This document shows positions 19,121 to 27,078 of a DNA stretch of 64,000 nt, piece after piece. The position numbers and the translations under genes are program-made. Source of the DNA: Bacteroidales bacterium (GTDB taxonomy: Bacteria > Bacteroidota > Bacteroidia > Bacteroidales > F082); NCBI GenBank assembly GCA_024400425.1, contig JAKSMV010000012.1, positions 16,117 through 80,116 on the forward strand. Direction: 5' to 3'. The notes under the pieces were generated by a model. That model was not told where the DNA came from. It made no database searches and saw only the letters and a list, made by a program, of their open reading frames with translations. Every line of letters starts with the position of its first letter. Position 1 is the stretch's first letter.

Positions 19121-20461
19121 ATGGCAAAAAACACAAATTGGTCGGAACTCTACAAAAAAGAAGATTGGTTAGCCTGCTGGCTTGGCTTCATTGTTATTGC
19201 AATAGCTTGTATTGCCGTTCTTACCGGATGGTTCGATTTTTCGGCTGCAAAGTTCAGCACATGGTACACTTGGGAAGACAAAGGCACCTTTGCCGAATCG
19301 ATGGGAGCGCAACTTAATGGTGCATTCTTCGTCAAACTGTTGCGCACATTCTTGGTCTTGGGCATCTTATTCACCATGGGCGTAAAACTGATGGGAGAAA
19401 GCGTTAAAAAATACATTCCGGCATTCATCGGCTTGTTCATCATCTCCATCATTGTGCGCTGGATAAGCGCCGAGTTCACCTTGAACCGTTATCTCGAATG
19501 GGCATTTTGGGCTTTGCTCATCGGCCTCATCATTTCCAATACAATTGGCACACCCGAATGGCTTAAACCAGCCGTAAAGACTGAGTTCTACATCAAGACA
19601 GGCTTGGTCATCATGGGCTTCTCGGTCCTATTCTCCAACATTGCCAAATTCGGCCTTTACGGTCTCGGCATCGCCTGGATTGTGACGCCAATCGTCATCA
19701 TCTTCATGTGGTGGTTAGGCACAAAAATCCTCAAAATCGACAACAAACCTTTGGTAATCACCGTTGCATCCGCAACAAGCGTTTGCGGAACAAGTGCCGC
19801 CATCGCCACGGGAGCCGCCGCCAAAGCCAAGAAAGAAGACCTTTCGGCCGCCATCTCGGTTTCCATCATCTTCACCATTCTGATGATGGTCTTCGAACCC
19901 ATGATCATCAAATGGACCGGCATGAGCCAAATCATGGGCGGTTCGCTCATCGGTGGCACCGTCGATAGCACAGGAGCTGTTGTGGTTGCCGGTACTGCAC
20001 TTGGCGAAGAAGCACAAAAAGCTGCTGTTTTGGTAAAGTCAATCCAAAACATCCTGATTGGATTCATCGCATTCTTCGTTGCCATTTTCTTTGCCACAAA
20101 AGTTGACAAGAACGGCACGGAGAAAGTCGGCGCAAGCGAAATCTGGGTCAGATTCCCGAAATTCATCCTTGGTTTCTTCGCTGCTTCGCTGATTGCATCA
20201 TTCATCATTCAGCCTGCCTTTGGAGCCGAAAATGTAGGCGCCATCAACAAGGTGCTCGACCAATTCAAGAACTGGGCCTTCGTGCTTGCCTTCACCAGCA
20301 TCGGGCTCGACACCAATTTCAAGGCCATCGCCAAACAGATGCAAGGCGGCAAGGTGCTTTGGCTTTACATAGTCGGCCAAGTGTTCAACATCGCGCTGAC
20401 ATTCTTTGCCGTGTGGTTCCTCTTATCCGGCAAGTTCTTCCCAATTCCCGTTCTTGACTAA
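19121..20461 (+). CDS. YeiH/UPF0324 family transporter (annotated elsewhere as putative sulfate exporter)
   Basis: 446-residue inner-membrane protein with about ten hydrophobic segments. Family features seen: NTIGTPEWLKPAVK, IKTGLVIMGFSVLFS, SATSVCGTSAAIATGAAAKAKKED and GGTVDSTGAVVVAG. The family is poorly characterised but linked to sulfur anions. Placed between a porin and a cysteate-synthase-like enzyme, it may handle sulfite for cysteate formation, by uptake or by removing excess. Followed by a small membrane protein after 3 bp. Confidence 0.85.
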   Translation: MAKNTNWSELYKKEDWLACWLGFIVIAIACIAVLTGWFDFSAAKFSTWYTWEDKGTFAESMGAQLNGAFFVKLLRTFLVLGILFTMGVKLMGESVKKYIPAFIGLFIISIIVRWISAEFTLNRYLEWAFWALLIGLIISNTIGTPEWLKPAVKTEFYIKTGLVIMGFSVLFSNIAKFGLYGLGIAWIVTPIVIIFMWWLGTKILKIDNKPLVITVASATSVCGTSAAIATGAAAKAKKEDLSAAISVSIIFTILMMVFEPMIIKWTGMSQIMGGSLIGGTVDSTGAVVVAGTALGEEAQKAAVLVKSIQNILIGFIAFFVAIFFATKVDKNGTEKVGASEIWVRFPKFILGFFAASLIASFIIQPAFGAENVGAINKVLDQFKNWAFVLAFTSIGLDTNFKAIAKQMQGGKVLWLYIVGQVFNIALTFFAVWFLLSGKFFPIPVLD

Positions 20462-20464
20462 GCA

Positions 20465-20743
20465 ATGACAAAAGCACACAAAATATTCAAAATCACGACT
20501 ATCATGGTCACCGTTGCGACCGTGATAGTCGCACTCTACATCATGGCAAACGGGCTGGGGCTTGTGGATAGCCTCGACTTCGGTGCCGGTGCCTATTATT
20601 ACGCCGACATCCCCGACTACGAAAAAATCGACAACGGCAGTGTTTACCAAACTGCCATACCTCGCTGGGTGCATATCGTCCTTTTCTTAGGTTGGGGTTG
20701 GCTCATGTTCAGATTATGGAAATGGATTGACAAAAAAGGCTAA
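20465..20743 (+). CDS. Small two-helix membrane protein
   Basis: 92 residues, with hydrophobic segments at about 11-31 and 68-86 joined by an acidic, Tyr-rich loop (GAGAYYYADIPDYEK). It lies between the transporter and the threonine-synthase-like gene with 3- and 6-bp gaps, so it is surely co-transcribed and may be a transporter subunit. Family not recognised. Confidence 0.75.
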   Translation: MTKAHKIFKITTIMVTVATVIVALYIMANGLGLVDSLDFGAGAYYYADIPDYEKIDNGSVYQTAIPRWVHIVLFLGWGWLMFRLWKWIDKKG

Positions 20744-20749
20744 TACACA

Positions 20750-21970
20750 ATGAAATATCAAATCGTCTGTAAAAAATGCGGCAAAGTCATCGGTGACTTC
20801 AAGACTTGGTTCGCGCAAGACCAGAAATGCAGTTGCGGTTCGACTTACGCCGAAGTTGACTACGAAAACAAGGCACTGCCCGACTTTAGTAAAATGCCCA
20901 AAGTTCACGAAGATTATCAGCACCTGTATTTCGATTATCTTCCTATTGAAAACCCAGAAAACATCGTCACATGCAATGAAGGACTTGTCCCCATCGAGCG
21001 ATGGGAAAAACTAGAAGAAGAAGCAAAAAGATACGGAATCAATTGCGAGGTTTATGTTTGCCGTAACGACAGAAACGGCGGTTCAGGAACCTTTAAGGAC
21101 ATCAGCGCAGCATTGGCTGCCAGCGTGTTGAAGGAAAACGGAATCAAGAAATATTGCCTCGCCTCTACAGGAAACGCTGGTGTTTCGTTCGCCACCTATC
21201 TGGCAAAAGCCGGCATCAGTTTCCATGAATTTGCTCCCTCTTTCATCGACGAAGGTTCTATCAAAGCGATTAAGAATGTCGGGCAAGACATCACCGTTTC
21301 AGCCAGTGGGTATGGTGCTGCAAAAGCAGAAGCAGCAGATTATCACAAAGCCAACCAGGTGCTGATTAGCGGTGGCAACACCGATCCTTTGCGCATCGAA
21401 TCGAAACGCACCCTGGTCTTCGAATGTCTAAGGCAAATCGGCAAAATGCCAACCGTCTATATGCAAGCCGTAGCTGGCGGAACAAGTCCTTTGGCTTTCG
21501 AAAAAGGATTCAACGATTTGCAAAAAGCCGGACGCACCGACTTGAAACTACCGAGAATGTTGTTGGTTCAGCAAGACGAATGCGACCCGATGGTCACGGC
21601 TTGGGAAAAGGCAAAAGCCCATGATTTCCCGCAAGGATGGGAACATGATTACGAAGCGAAGAAAGACCTCAAGACCAACATTGGCATTCTGACAGCAGCC
21701 AATCCCGGCAATTATCCATTAGTTGCACCGCTCGTCCGTAAAAGCGGAGGTGATTTCCTACGTGTCAAGGAATCGGAGTTGCCTGAATTCGGCAAGGAAA
21801 TGATGCAACAGAAAGGAATTTTGTTAGGTCCAGCATCCATGGTTTGCTACGCAGGATTTTTCAAGGCTTTGGGAGAAGGCCTGATTCACAACGGCGATTG
21901 CGTATTGCTCAACACGGGAGAAAGTTGCGAAAGAGCCGCTTGGTTTAAAAAAGAAGTCTTATCTTTGTGA
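20750..21970 (+). CDS. Threonine-synthase-like PLP enzyme, candidate cysteate synthase
   Basis: 406 residues, fold-type II PLP enzyme. The N-terminus has a small Cys cluster (C7, C10, C27, C29). The PLP lysine is K116 in GGSGTFKDISAA; the phosphate-binding loop STGNAGVSFATYLAKAG follows. Threonine synthase would need homoserine-phosphate residues; the archaeal and bacterial cysteate synthases (O-phosphoserine plus sulfite to cysteate) are threonine-synthase paralogues of this length. The neighbours (sulfur-anion transporter upstream, SDR 1 bp downstream, divergent oxoamine synthase) support cysteate synthase. A true threonine synthase is less likely because no hom/thrB neighbours are present. 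Not provable from sequence alone. Confidence 0.7.
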   Translation: MKYQIVCKKCGKVIGDFKTWFAQDQKCSCGSTYAEVDYENKALPDFSKMPKVHEDYQHLYFDYLPIENPENIVTCNEGLVPIERWEKLEEEAKRYGINCEVYVCRNDRNGGSGTFKDISAALAASVLKENGIKKYCLASTGNAGVSFATYLAKAGISFHEFAPSFIDEGSIKAIKNVGQDITVSASGYGAAKAEAADYHKANQVLISGGNTDPLRIESKRTLVFECLRQIGKMPTVYMQAVAGGTSPLAFEKGFNDLQKAGRTDLKLPRMLLVQQDECDPMVTAWEKAKAHDFPQGWEHDYEAKKDLKTNIGILTAANPGNYPLVAPLVRKSGGDFLRVKESELPEFGKEMMQQKGILLGPASMVCYAGFFKALGEGLIHNGDCVLLNTGESCERAAWFKKEVLSL

Positions 21971-21971
21971 C

Positions 21972-22763
21972 ATGTTAGATCTAAAAGGGAAAACAGCCCT
22001 CGTCACAGGCGGTGGCACGGGCATCGGGCAATCCATCGCATTGCATCTTGCAAAAGAAGGATGCAACTTGGTTCTCACCGGTTTAGGCATTGACGACCTG
22101 AATCAGACAAAGAAATCGTGCGAAAAACTCGGAGTGAAAGCCTTCGCAACCGAAACGCAACTGGACGACTATTCATCCATCGACCAGCTCTATGATTTCG
22201 TCATAGGATTAGGTCTTACCATCGACCTCTTTGTGCTCAACGCAGGCATCTCGCAACGCGAGAAGGCTCTAGAAACCGATTTCTCCGTCGATGAAAAAAT
22301 CATGAAGATTGATTTCTTGAGCGGTGTTTACCTCGTAAAGAAATTCAAGGACATGATTAAAACATCTGAGCATGTGCAGTTTAGCGTCACCACTTCTCTG
22401 TCGGGCCTATTCGGTTTTCCTTTGCGTTCAGCCTATTGCGCAGCCAAACACGCCCTATTCGGGTTCTACGAATCGTTGGAACTGGAATACGACAACATCA
22501 ATGTCACCTTCCTCATTCCGGGTCGAATCAACACACAAATCAGCAAAAGCGCTCTGCATGGCGACGGCTCATCACATGCCAAGATGGACGCCGGTCAAGC
22601 TACAGGTCTATCGGTTGAAAAATGCGGTGCCATAGCAGTACGTGCAATTAAAAAACAGAAACACAGAAAGTTAATCGGCAAGAAGGAATTGCTCATGGCC
22701 TACATTCACAAATATTGCCTTGGCTTGTATTACAAATTGTCAAGGAAAATATCAGCCACCTAA
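21972..22763 (+). CDS. Short-chain dehydrogenase/reductase, candidate 3-ketocapnine reductase
   Basis: 263 residues. Rossmann nucleotide motif TGGGTGIG near residue 12, NAG motif (VLNAGISQ), catalytic Ser in SVTTSLSG and YxxxK in SAYCAAK. The C-terminal part with basic and hydrophobic residues (YIHKYCLGLYYKLSRK) resembles SDRs acting on lipid ketones (DHRS7/ketosphinganine-reductase-like). It starts 1 bp after the cysteate-synthase-like gene, so translational coupling is likely. In a sulfonolipid pathway it would reduce the 3-keto group after the acyl-transfer step. Confidence 0.75.
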   Translation: MLDLKGKTALVTGGGTGIGQSIALHLAKEGCNLVLTGLGIDDLNQTKKSCEKLGVKAFATETQLDDYSSIDQLYDFVIGLGLTIDLFVLNAGISQREKALETDFSVDEKIMKIDFLSGVYLVKKFKDMIKTSEHVQFSVTTSLSGLFGFPLRSAYCAAKHALFGFYESLELEYDNINVTFLIPGRINTQISKSALHGDGSSHAKMDAGQATGLSVEKCGAIAVRAIKKQKHRKLIGKKELLMAYIHKYCLGLYYKLSRKISAT

Positions 22764-22828
22764 TTGCACTTTATTTTCCCGCCAATCTTAAATCCTTAAA
22801 TCTTTAAATCCTGAAATTCCAAACCGTC

Positions 22829-23884
22829 ATGAAAGAAAAAGTAATTTGCGGTATACAGCAAGTCGGCATAGGCGTTGCCGATGTCATTGAAGCCTGGAAA
22901 TGGTACTATGACAATTTCGGCTATGAAATAAAAATCGTTGACGCAGAAGGCGTTGCAGAACGAATGTTGCCCTACACGGGCGGCAGGCCACAGTCCCGAC
23001 GCGCCATAATGGCTTTCAACATCCGCGGTGGTGGCGGTTTCGAGATATGGCAACCCAAAGGCCGCGAGCTCAACTACCTGAAAGAGCCGCTTCGACTTGG
23101 CGATTACGGCATCTTGGTGGCGAAAATCAAGACTGCCGACATACAGAACGCATATAAAACCTTTACTAGTAAAGGTCTCAATGTCATAACCGAAATCAGC
23201 GAAACGCCATTCGGTTACAAGCATTTCTTCATGAAAGACCCTTACGGCAACCTCTTTGAAATCGAAGAAGACAACTACGTTTTCATCAACGAGAAGAAGA
23301 CAACCGGTGGCGCCAATGGCGTGACAATAGGTGTCAGCGACATGGACCGTTCCATTGAGTTCTACGGCAAGCTTTTGGACTACGACAAAGTCGCTTACGA
23401 CCACACGGGTTACTTCGCCGACTTGAAAGGGGTTCCTGGCGGAGAGCATACACTTCGGCGTGTCATCTTGGAGCGTTCAAAGCCCATTGATGGGCCTCTC
23501 AGCCGAGTGATGGGAACATCACACATCGAACTCGTCCAAAACCTTGACGTTGAAGGCCGGCAACTCCGTGATGGACGCTATTGGGGCGACCCTGGATTCA
23601 TCCACCTTTGCTTCGACGTGCGCAACATGGATGCTGTCAAGGAGCAGACCGAAGCGCTAGGACATCCGTTTGTATGTGACAGCGGCGAGGACTTCGACAT
23701 GGGCGATGCCAACGGGCACTTCACCTACGTCGAAGACCCTGACGGCACGCTCATCGAGTTTGTGGAGACCTTCAGCATCCCCATCTGCAAGAAACTGGGA
23801 CTCGCCATCAACCTCAAGAAACGCGACGACAACAAACCACTGAAAATACTGAAATTGCTGCGTCTGGCCAAGGCCAAGCCGTAG
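22829..23884 (+). CDS. Two-domain VOC protein, 4-hydroxyphenylpyruvate-dioxygenase-like
   Basis: 351 residues with two glyoxalase/VOC modules. The first (about 5-150) has IQQVGIGVADV ... FFMKDPYGNLFEIEED; the second (about 160-310) has GVTIGVSDMDRSIEFYGKLL, GTSHIEL, GFIHLCFDV and DPDGTLIEFVET. His and Glu residues at the usual metal positions are present in module 2, so a metal enzyme is plausible. The last 35 residues are basic. It lies 65 bp after the SDR with no obvious promoter between, and a strong terminator follows, so it is probably the last gene of the cluster. The reaction is unknown; a role in tailoring the lipid or its precursor is only a guess. Confidence 0.8.
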   Translation: MKEKVICGIQQVGIGVADVIEAWKWYYDNFGYEIKIVDAEGVAERMLPYTGGRPQSRRAIMAFNIRGGGGFEIWQPKGRELNYLKEPLRLGDYGILVAKIKTADIQNAYKTFTSKGLNVITEISETPFGYKHFFMKDPYGNLFEIEEDNYVFINEKKTTGGANGVTIGVSDMDRSIEFYGKLLDYDKVAYDHTGYFADLKGVPGGEHTLRRVILERSKPIDGPLSRVMGTSHIELVQNLDVEGRQLRDGRYWGDPGFIHLCFDVRNMDAVKEQTEALGHPFVCDSGEDFDMGDANGHFTYVEDPDGTLIEFVETFSIPICKKLGLAINLKKRDDNKPLKILKLLRLAKAKP

Positions 23885-23907
23885 GAATTGCAGCTATCTA
23901 TAAACAA

Positions 23908-23936
23908 GAAAAAGCCGTGAGTGTCACGGCTTTTTC
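23908..23936 (+). terminator. Intrinsic terminator closing the sulfonolipid-type cluster
   Basis: GAAAAAGCCGTGA, 3-base loop, TCACGGCTTTTTC: a 13-bp stem ending in T. Confidence 0.9.
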
Positions 23937-23937
23937 C

Positions 23938-23945
23938 TATTTTTG
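23938..23945 (+). promoter_or_regulatory. -7 box for the small membrane protein gene
   Basis: TATTTTTG directly after the terminator, 24 bases before ATG 23970. It rules out the upstream in-frame TTG start. Confidence 0.65.
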
Positions 23946-23969
23946 CATAATCCAAATAATTCACCAGGT

Positions 23970-24404
23970 ATGTTATTTCAGAGGATGGCACAGTGTCTAA
24001 TTGAGGAAAGCAAGAAGAAGAAATTCCGGATTATGGATTTTTCTGGCAAGAGTACTAGTACTAGAAAATACAGGTATCCAGGTGATTGTATAATGGCTGG
24101 ACTCCTTTTATTGGAATTGTATCTTTTTCTTTGCTGGGGTTTATTCTCGCCATATTCATACACCAATTCAATAGGCAACATCATCGCTCTTTCAGTTTGG
24201 TTTGTCCTTTTTGTCTTTTCAATATGCTTATCCTTTTTCATAAACAAGAGGTTCAAGGAAGGGACACTCAACACGAAACCAGGAATACTTTCAGATGGGA
24301 TGATAAAATTCCTGACTTACCTTATTGCCATTATACCTATTTACTTGTTTTTCGTAATCTGTGCTGTTCTATTAATCTGCGTAGTATTTGGAATAATCAA
24401 GTAA
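23970..24404 (+). CDS. Small membrane protein of unknown family
   Basis: 144 residues: a basic N-terminus (ESKKKKFRIMDFSG), then hydrophobic segments at about 42-60, 68-90 and 112-140. Start at ATG 23970, after the -7 box. Base use is more AT-rich than the neighbouring core genes. It stands at the junction between core genes and the phage element and may belong to either. Confidence 0.6.
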   Translation: MLFQRMAQCLIEESKKKKFRIMDFSGKSTSTRKYRYPGDCIMAGLLLLELYLFLCWGLFSPYSYTNSIGNIIALSVWFVLFVFSICLSFFINKRFKEGTLNTKPGILSDGMIKFLTYLIAIIPIYLFFVICAVLLICVVFGIIK

Positions 24405-24460
24405 AAAAGAGCAGCCGAAGCCACTCTTCTAACAAAAAAACTCACTGAACCTCAGTGAGA

Positions 24461-24634
24461 ATGGCCGTGGCTGCCGAAGCATTCGGCAAGAACGATGAAG
24501 CGGTGCGGCACAGCATTGAGGCGCGTTCATACATGATGAAGCATGAGAGCAGCTTCCCTGATTTCGTGGCATCTGACAAATACAACAGACCTGAATTTTC
24601 ACTCGGTGACGGAACCGTAGCAAACCTATTATAA
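24461..24634 (+). CDS. Small phage protein or 3' remnant of a larger phage gene
   Basis: 57 residues (MAVAAEAFGKNDEAVRHS...). Soluble, with a helical start. Its stop overlaps the next ATG by one base (TAATG), typical of coupled phage genes. A perfect inverted repeat (CTCACTG-AACCT-CAGTGAG, 24441-24459) lies just upstream and no ribosome-binding site is clear, so it may be the end of a truncated gene. Confidence 0.5.
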   Translation: MAVAAEAFGKNDEAVRHSIEARSYMMKHESSFPDFVASDKYNRPEFSLGDGTVANLL

Positions 24635-25335
24635 TGGAAGCGATTGAACTGAAAGCACCTGTAAGTTGGGCGGAACTTAGCCTTGATGACTTCCGTTTCG
24701 TGGCGAAATTCATGTTGGAGAACTTGTCGCGCGAGGAGTTCCTCGTCATCATGTTCTGTCATTTCACTGGCGTGAAAATCGTCACGTCTGATGGAGGTAT
24801 GTATAAGTTTGTGCATGACGGGAAGATTTTCTCACTTCTGAAGCATGAATTGGCCGATTTCTGCGACCGCTTTTCGTGGCTGTATGAAACAGCGCCTGAC
24901 GTGGTTCCAAATCCGCCGAAAGTGGATGCTATGATACGCGACATGTCGTTCATCGAGTATTACAAGACCGACGTGCAGATGCGACTGTACGAAACAGACC
25001 GTAACCTGGCGCACTTCGACACCATCTTGCCACTGCTGAATGAGGAAGTGAGGAGTGTGGATGCTGCCGAAGCGCTCGTGTATTCGATGTGGTGGCATAC
25101 GGTTGAAGCGATGCTGATGCAGCGTTATCCGAATGTGTTCAGGCAAAGCGATGGAGGCAGTGAGGATGGCGACCCATTCGGCACGTTGCAGAACATCCAC
25201 CTGATGCTGAACGACAACCGGCCGCAAGACAACGCACAGATTGACAATGCAAACGTACATGATGTGCTGTCGGCCCTCAACAACAAGATTGAAGAGATAA
25301 GATTCAAGAACGAACAAATTGAGAAAATGAAATGA
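24634..25335 (+). CDS. Phage protein of unknown function
   Basis: 233 residues, mostly helical, with an acidic C-terminal helix (LNNKIEEIRFKNEQIEKMK). Coupled to the gene before and followed by overlapping ATG 25332. Family not recognised. Position ahead of the lysis and tail genes fits a head-tail or tail-assembly protein, which is inference. Confidence 0.6.
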   Translation: MEAIELKAPVSWAELSLDDFRFVAKFMLENLSREEFLVIMFCHFTGVKIVTSDGGMYKFVHDGKIFSLLKHELADFCDRFSWLYETAPDVVPNPPKVDAMIRDMSFIEYYKTDVQMRLYETDRNLAHFDTILPLLNEEVRSVDAAEALVYSMWWHTVEAMLMQRYPNVFRQSDGGSEDGDPFGTLQNIHLMLNDNRPQDNAQIDNANVHDVLSALNNKIEEIRFKNEQIEKMK

Positions 25336-25454
25336 ATCACGAAATAGAAGTGGTCTGCCTGTATTGTGGGCAGACATTCGATGCCCACCTGCATGGACTG
25401 ATTTGCCCGAATTGCGGACGTGAGCTTCACGAAGGAGAATATGAATTTGAGTGA
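25332..25454 (+). CDS. 40-residue zinc-ribbon protein
   Basis: Starts MNHEIEVVCLYCGQTF and has two CxxC pairs (CLYC, CPNC) 16 residues apart, a classic zinc ribbon. ATG overlaps the upstream stop. The class of small phage Zn-ribbon proteins often has regulatory roles; none is shown here. Confidence 0.6.
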   Translation: MNHEIEVVCLYCGQTFDAHLHGLICPNCGRELHEGEYEFE

Positions 25455-25460
25455 CTGATT

Positions 25461-25496
25461 TTGTCATCGGAAACAAAATGGCAATTGCCATCTTTG
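25461..25496 (+). promoter_or_regulatory. Prophage class-1 promoter for the structured RNA
   Basis: Box TTGTCATCGGAA (25461-25472) and -7 box CATCTTTG (25489-25496); start-to-start distance is 28 bp, the same as in the three other class-1 promoters (31027, 32361, 37781). Confidence 0.7.
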
Positions 25497-25501
25497 CAGC
25501 G

Positions 25502-26011
25502 TGAAAAGGTTCTTTGAAATGATTTTGAATTTTGTTATAGGTCTGGCAGCCCTGGTATCTCACCATCATGTTCGGCTGGACCAAACTACACTTCGCGCTC
25601 AGGTTTGCGTTCACAAAAAAAGCCTCGGAAACCGAAGGCGCGAAGCACATGGGGATGACAGCCTCACACGGGTGAGGGGATAAGTAGTCCGCAAGGCAAG
25701 TGGCGGCTTGGCCGCTGATAAGTTCACCACCGCATCGGGCGAAAGCCCTGAACAAAGGAGCCACGGAAACGTGTTGTCGTTGGAACATGAGGAGGTGCGG
25801 TGACTTCTTAAATCTGAGTCGCTTGCCTTGGAGCATCAGAAATCTGGCCACTGGGTTCGACTCCAGGCATCCCCGCCGTTCCTTGACCTCTGCCGTGCAA
25901 TCAAGGCATGTCATGCACTCAATCTTCTTGTGAGTGCGGATGTAAATCAATAAATGTAAAACCAATAATGCCGCTGTAAAGGACAGCGTCGGGTGGAAGC
26001 CCCGCGTTTTT
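25502..26011 (+). ncRNA. Candidate structured RNA with tRNA-like ends
   Basis: About 500 bases without a convincing gene, behind a clear promoter. A core of 224 bases is closed by an acceptor-like 7-bp stem GGGGATG (25651-25657) / CATCCCC (25868-25874), preceded by a T-arm-like hairpin with loop GTTCGACT (25851-25866). Inside: hairpin 25662-25677, long-range 8-bp pairing AAGGCAAG (25693-25700) / CTTGCCTT (25822-25829), hairpin 25703-25715, GAAA-tetraloop hairpins 25737-25748 and 25762-25773, and 7-bp CACCGCA (25728-25734) / TGCGGTG (25796-25802). Downstream hairpins lie at 25881-25906, 25915-25937 and 25972-25988, then a terminator-like end near 25990-26011. Overall it resembles tmRNA, but the conserved tmRNA 5' sequence and a tag frame ending in a stop are absent. 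The pairings are seen; the RNA itself is inferred. Confidence 0.6.
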
Positions 26012-26106
26012 ACAAATAAAGATGATCTTGGATAACTCGTTTCTGCATCCGCACAAAGTAAACAATCAAACACAATATATGATTCAAAGATTTAAAGATT
26101 CATGCT

Positions 26107-26307
26107 ATGAAAAAGGAAAGAAACTGGTTTGGAATTTTCGTCGGCGCAATGATAATAGCATTTGCCGCCTTGCTTTGCCTGAAAATCATCGGCACAATGG
26201 AACTGTCGTGGTTCTGGGTTACGGCACCGCTTTGGGTGCTTGGTGCGATATTCGCATTCTTCATCGTGGTTTATACGATTGTGGTAAGAAACTGGAACGA
26301 CAACTGA
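26107..26307 (+). CDS. Small two-helix membrane protein, holin candidate
   Basis: 66 residues: charged MKKERN start, hydrophobic segments at about 8-28 and 34-58, charged tail (VVRNWNDN). It sits 8 bp before another small gene and upstream of the amidase, the usual place for a holin or antiholin. A longer frame overlapping it from 26022 is not believed. Confidence 0.65.
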   Translation: MKKERNWFGIFVGAMIIAFAALLCLKIIGTMELSWFWVTAPLWVLGAIFAFFIVVYTIVVRNWNDN

Positions 26308-26315
26308 AACGTGAT

Positions 26316-26615
26316 ATGCCAAGATATAAGCTGACAAAAAACAACCTCCATATCGAGGATTCGTATCAGGTCCCCAAAAAGGACTTCGCGAAAGACATTG
26401 ATATTGTTAGAGAAAGCCTAAGTTGGATTGAAAGCGAAGTGAGGAAAAGAAGCATGTTTTCGCTTAAAACAGAATGGGCTTGCCACAACTTCCTGTATCG
26501 TCTTGGCATTTGCCGTAGCCGCACGAAAGATGTCGATTTGAACTATCCGCAGCTGTGGTGGGAAAAGGTTGTTTATCCGGTTTTCGGGTGTGTGGCTTAC
26601 ATCTTCATAAAATAA
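26316..26615 (+). CDS. Phage protein with C-terminal hydrophobic segment
   Basis: 99 residues from ATG 26316 (MPRYKLTKNNL). Soluble charged part, then a hydrophobic end (VVYPVFGCVAYIFIK). Start chosen to avoid overlap with the membrane protein gene just before. Ends 7 bp before the amidase. Unknown function, possibly part of lysis control. Confidence 0.55.
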   Translation: MPRYKLTKNNLHIEDSYQVPKKDFAKDIDIVRESLSWIESEVRKRSMFSLKTEWACHNFLYRLGICRSRTKDVDLNYPQLWWEKVVYPVFGCVAYIFIK

Positions 26616-26622
26616 TATCATC

Positions 26623-27078
26623 ATGCGAACAATCAACGAAATAATCATCCATTGTTCTGCCACCATAGAAGGGCAGGACTTCACCGTAAAGCAGATTGAC
26701 AGCAGCCATCAGGCGAGGGGCTTCAACGGAATCGGCTATCATTTTGTCGTGTATCGGGACGGAACCGTCCATCGTGGCCGTTCCTTGTCGAAAGCCGGTG
26801 CCCATTGCCTCAACCATAATTCCAACTCCATCGGGATATGCTATATCGGCGGATTAGATGCCAACCGCAACCCCAAAGACACCCGCACGAATGCACAGCG
26901 CGAAGCTCTGAAGACTTTGGTGCTGATGTTCAAGGAAATCTATCCCAATGCAAAAGTGCTTGGCCATCGCGACACATCGCCAGACAAAAACAAAAACGGC
27001 ATCATCGAAAAGTCGGAATGGCTCAAAGCCTGTCCGTGTTTCGATGTAGCTAAATGGTTAGAGGAGATTGGCTTATGA
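26623..27078 (+). CDS. N-acetylmuramoyl-L-alanine amidase (phage endolysin, Amidase_2)
   Basis: 151 residues, T7-lysozyme type; cuts the lactyl-Ala bond of peptidoglycan. Zinc ligands fit His in IIIHCSAT, His in AGAHCLNHNSNS and Cys in LKACPCFD. GIGYHFVVYRDGTVHRGR and LGHRDTSPDKNKNGIIEKSEW are typical of this family. No signal peptide, so a holin should be needed. Its last codons overlap the start of the next gene. Confidence 0.93.
   Translation: MRTINEIIIHCSATIEGQDFTVKQIDSSHQARGFNGIGYHFVVYRDGTVHRGRSLSKAGAHCLNHNSNSIGICYIGGLDANRNPKDTRTNAQREALKTLVLMFKEIYPNAKVLGHRDTSPDKNKNGIIEKSEWLKACPCFDVAKWLEEIGL

Noticed and set aside
24380..24480. attL copy of the tRNA-Ala 3' end
   Set aside because: No stretch matching the tRNA T-arm or acceptor was found; only short AT-rich likeness (ATCAA-TAAAA) to the right side.
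25501..25683. 60-codon frame starting GTG inside the structured RNA
   Set aside because: Poor composition (RRREAHGDDSLTRVRG), no ribosome-binding site, starts at the promoter; a 35-codon frame at 25568 looks more protein-like but is also unsupported.
25651..25874. Straight call as tmRNA
   Set aside because: The acceptor and T-arm fit, but the conserved tmRNA 5' segment, the usual length and a tag frame with stop after Leu-Ala-Ala are missing (GGCTTGGCCGCTGATAAG reads on without a stop in the LAA frame).
26022..26615. 197-codon reading of the 26316 gene
   Set aside because: It would overlap the clear two-helix membrane gene 26107-26307; only the part after ATG 26316 is believed.
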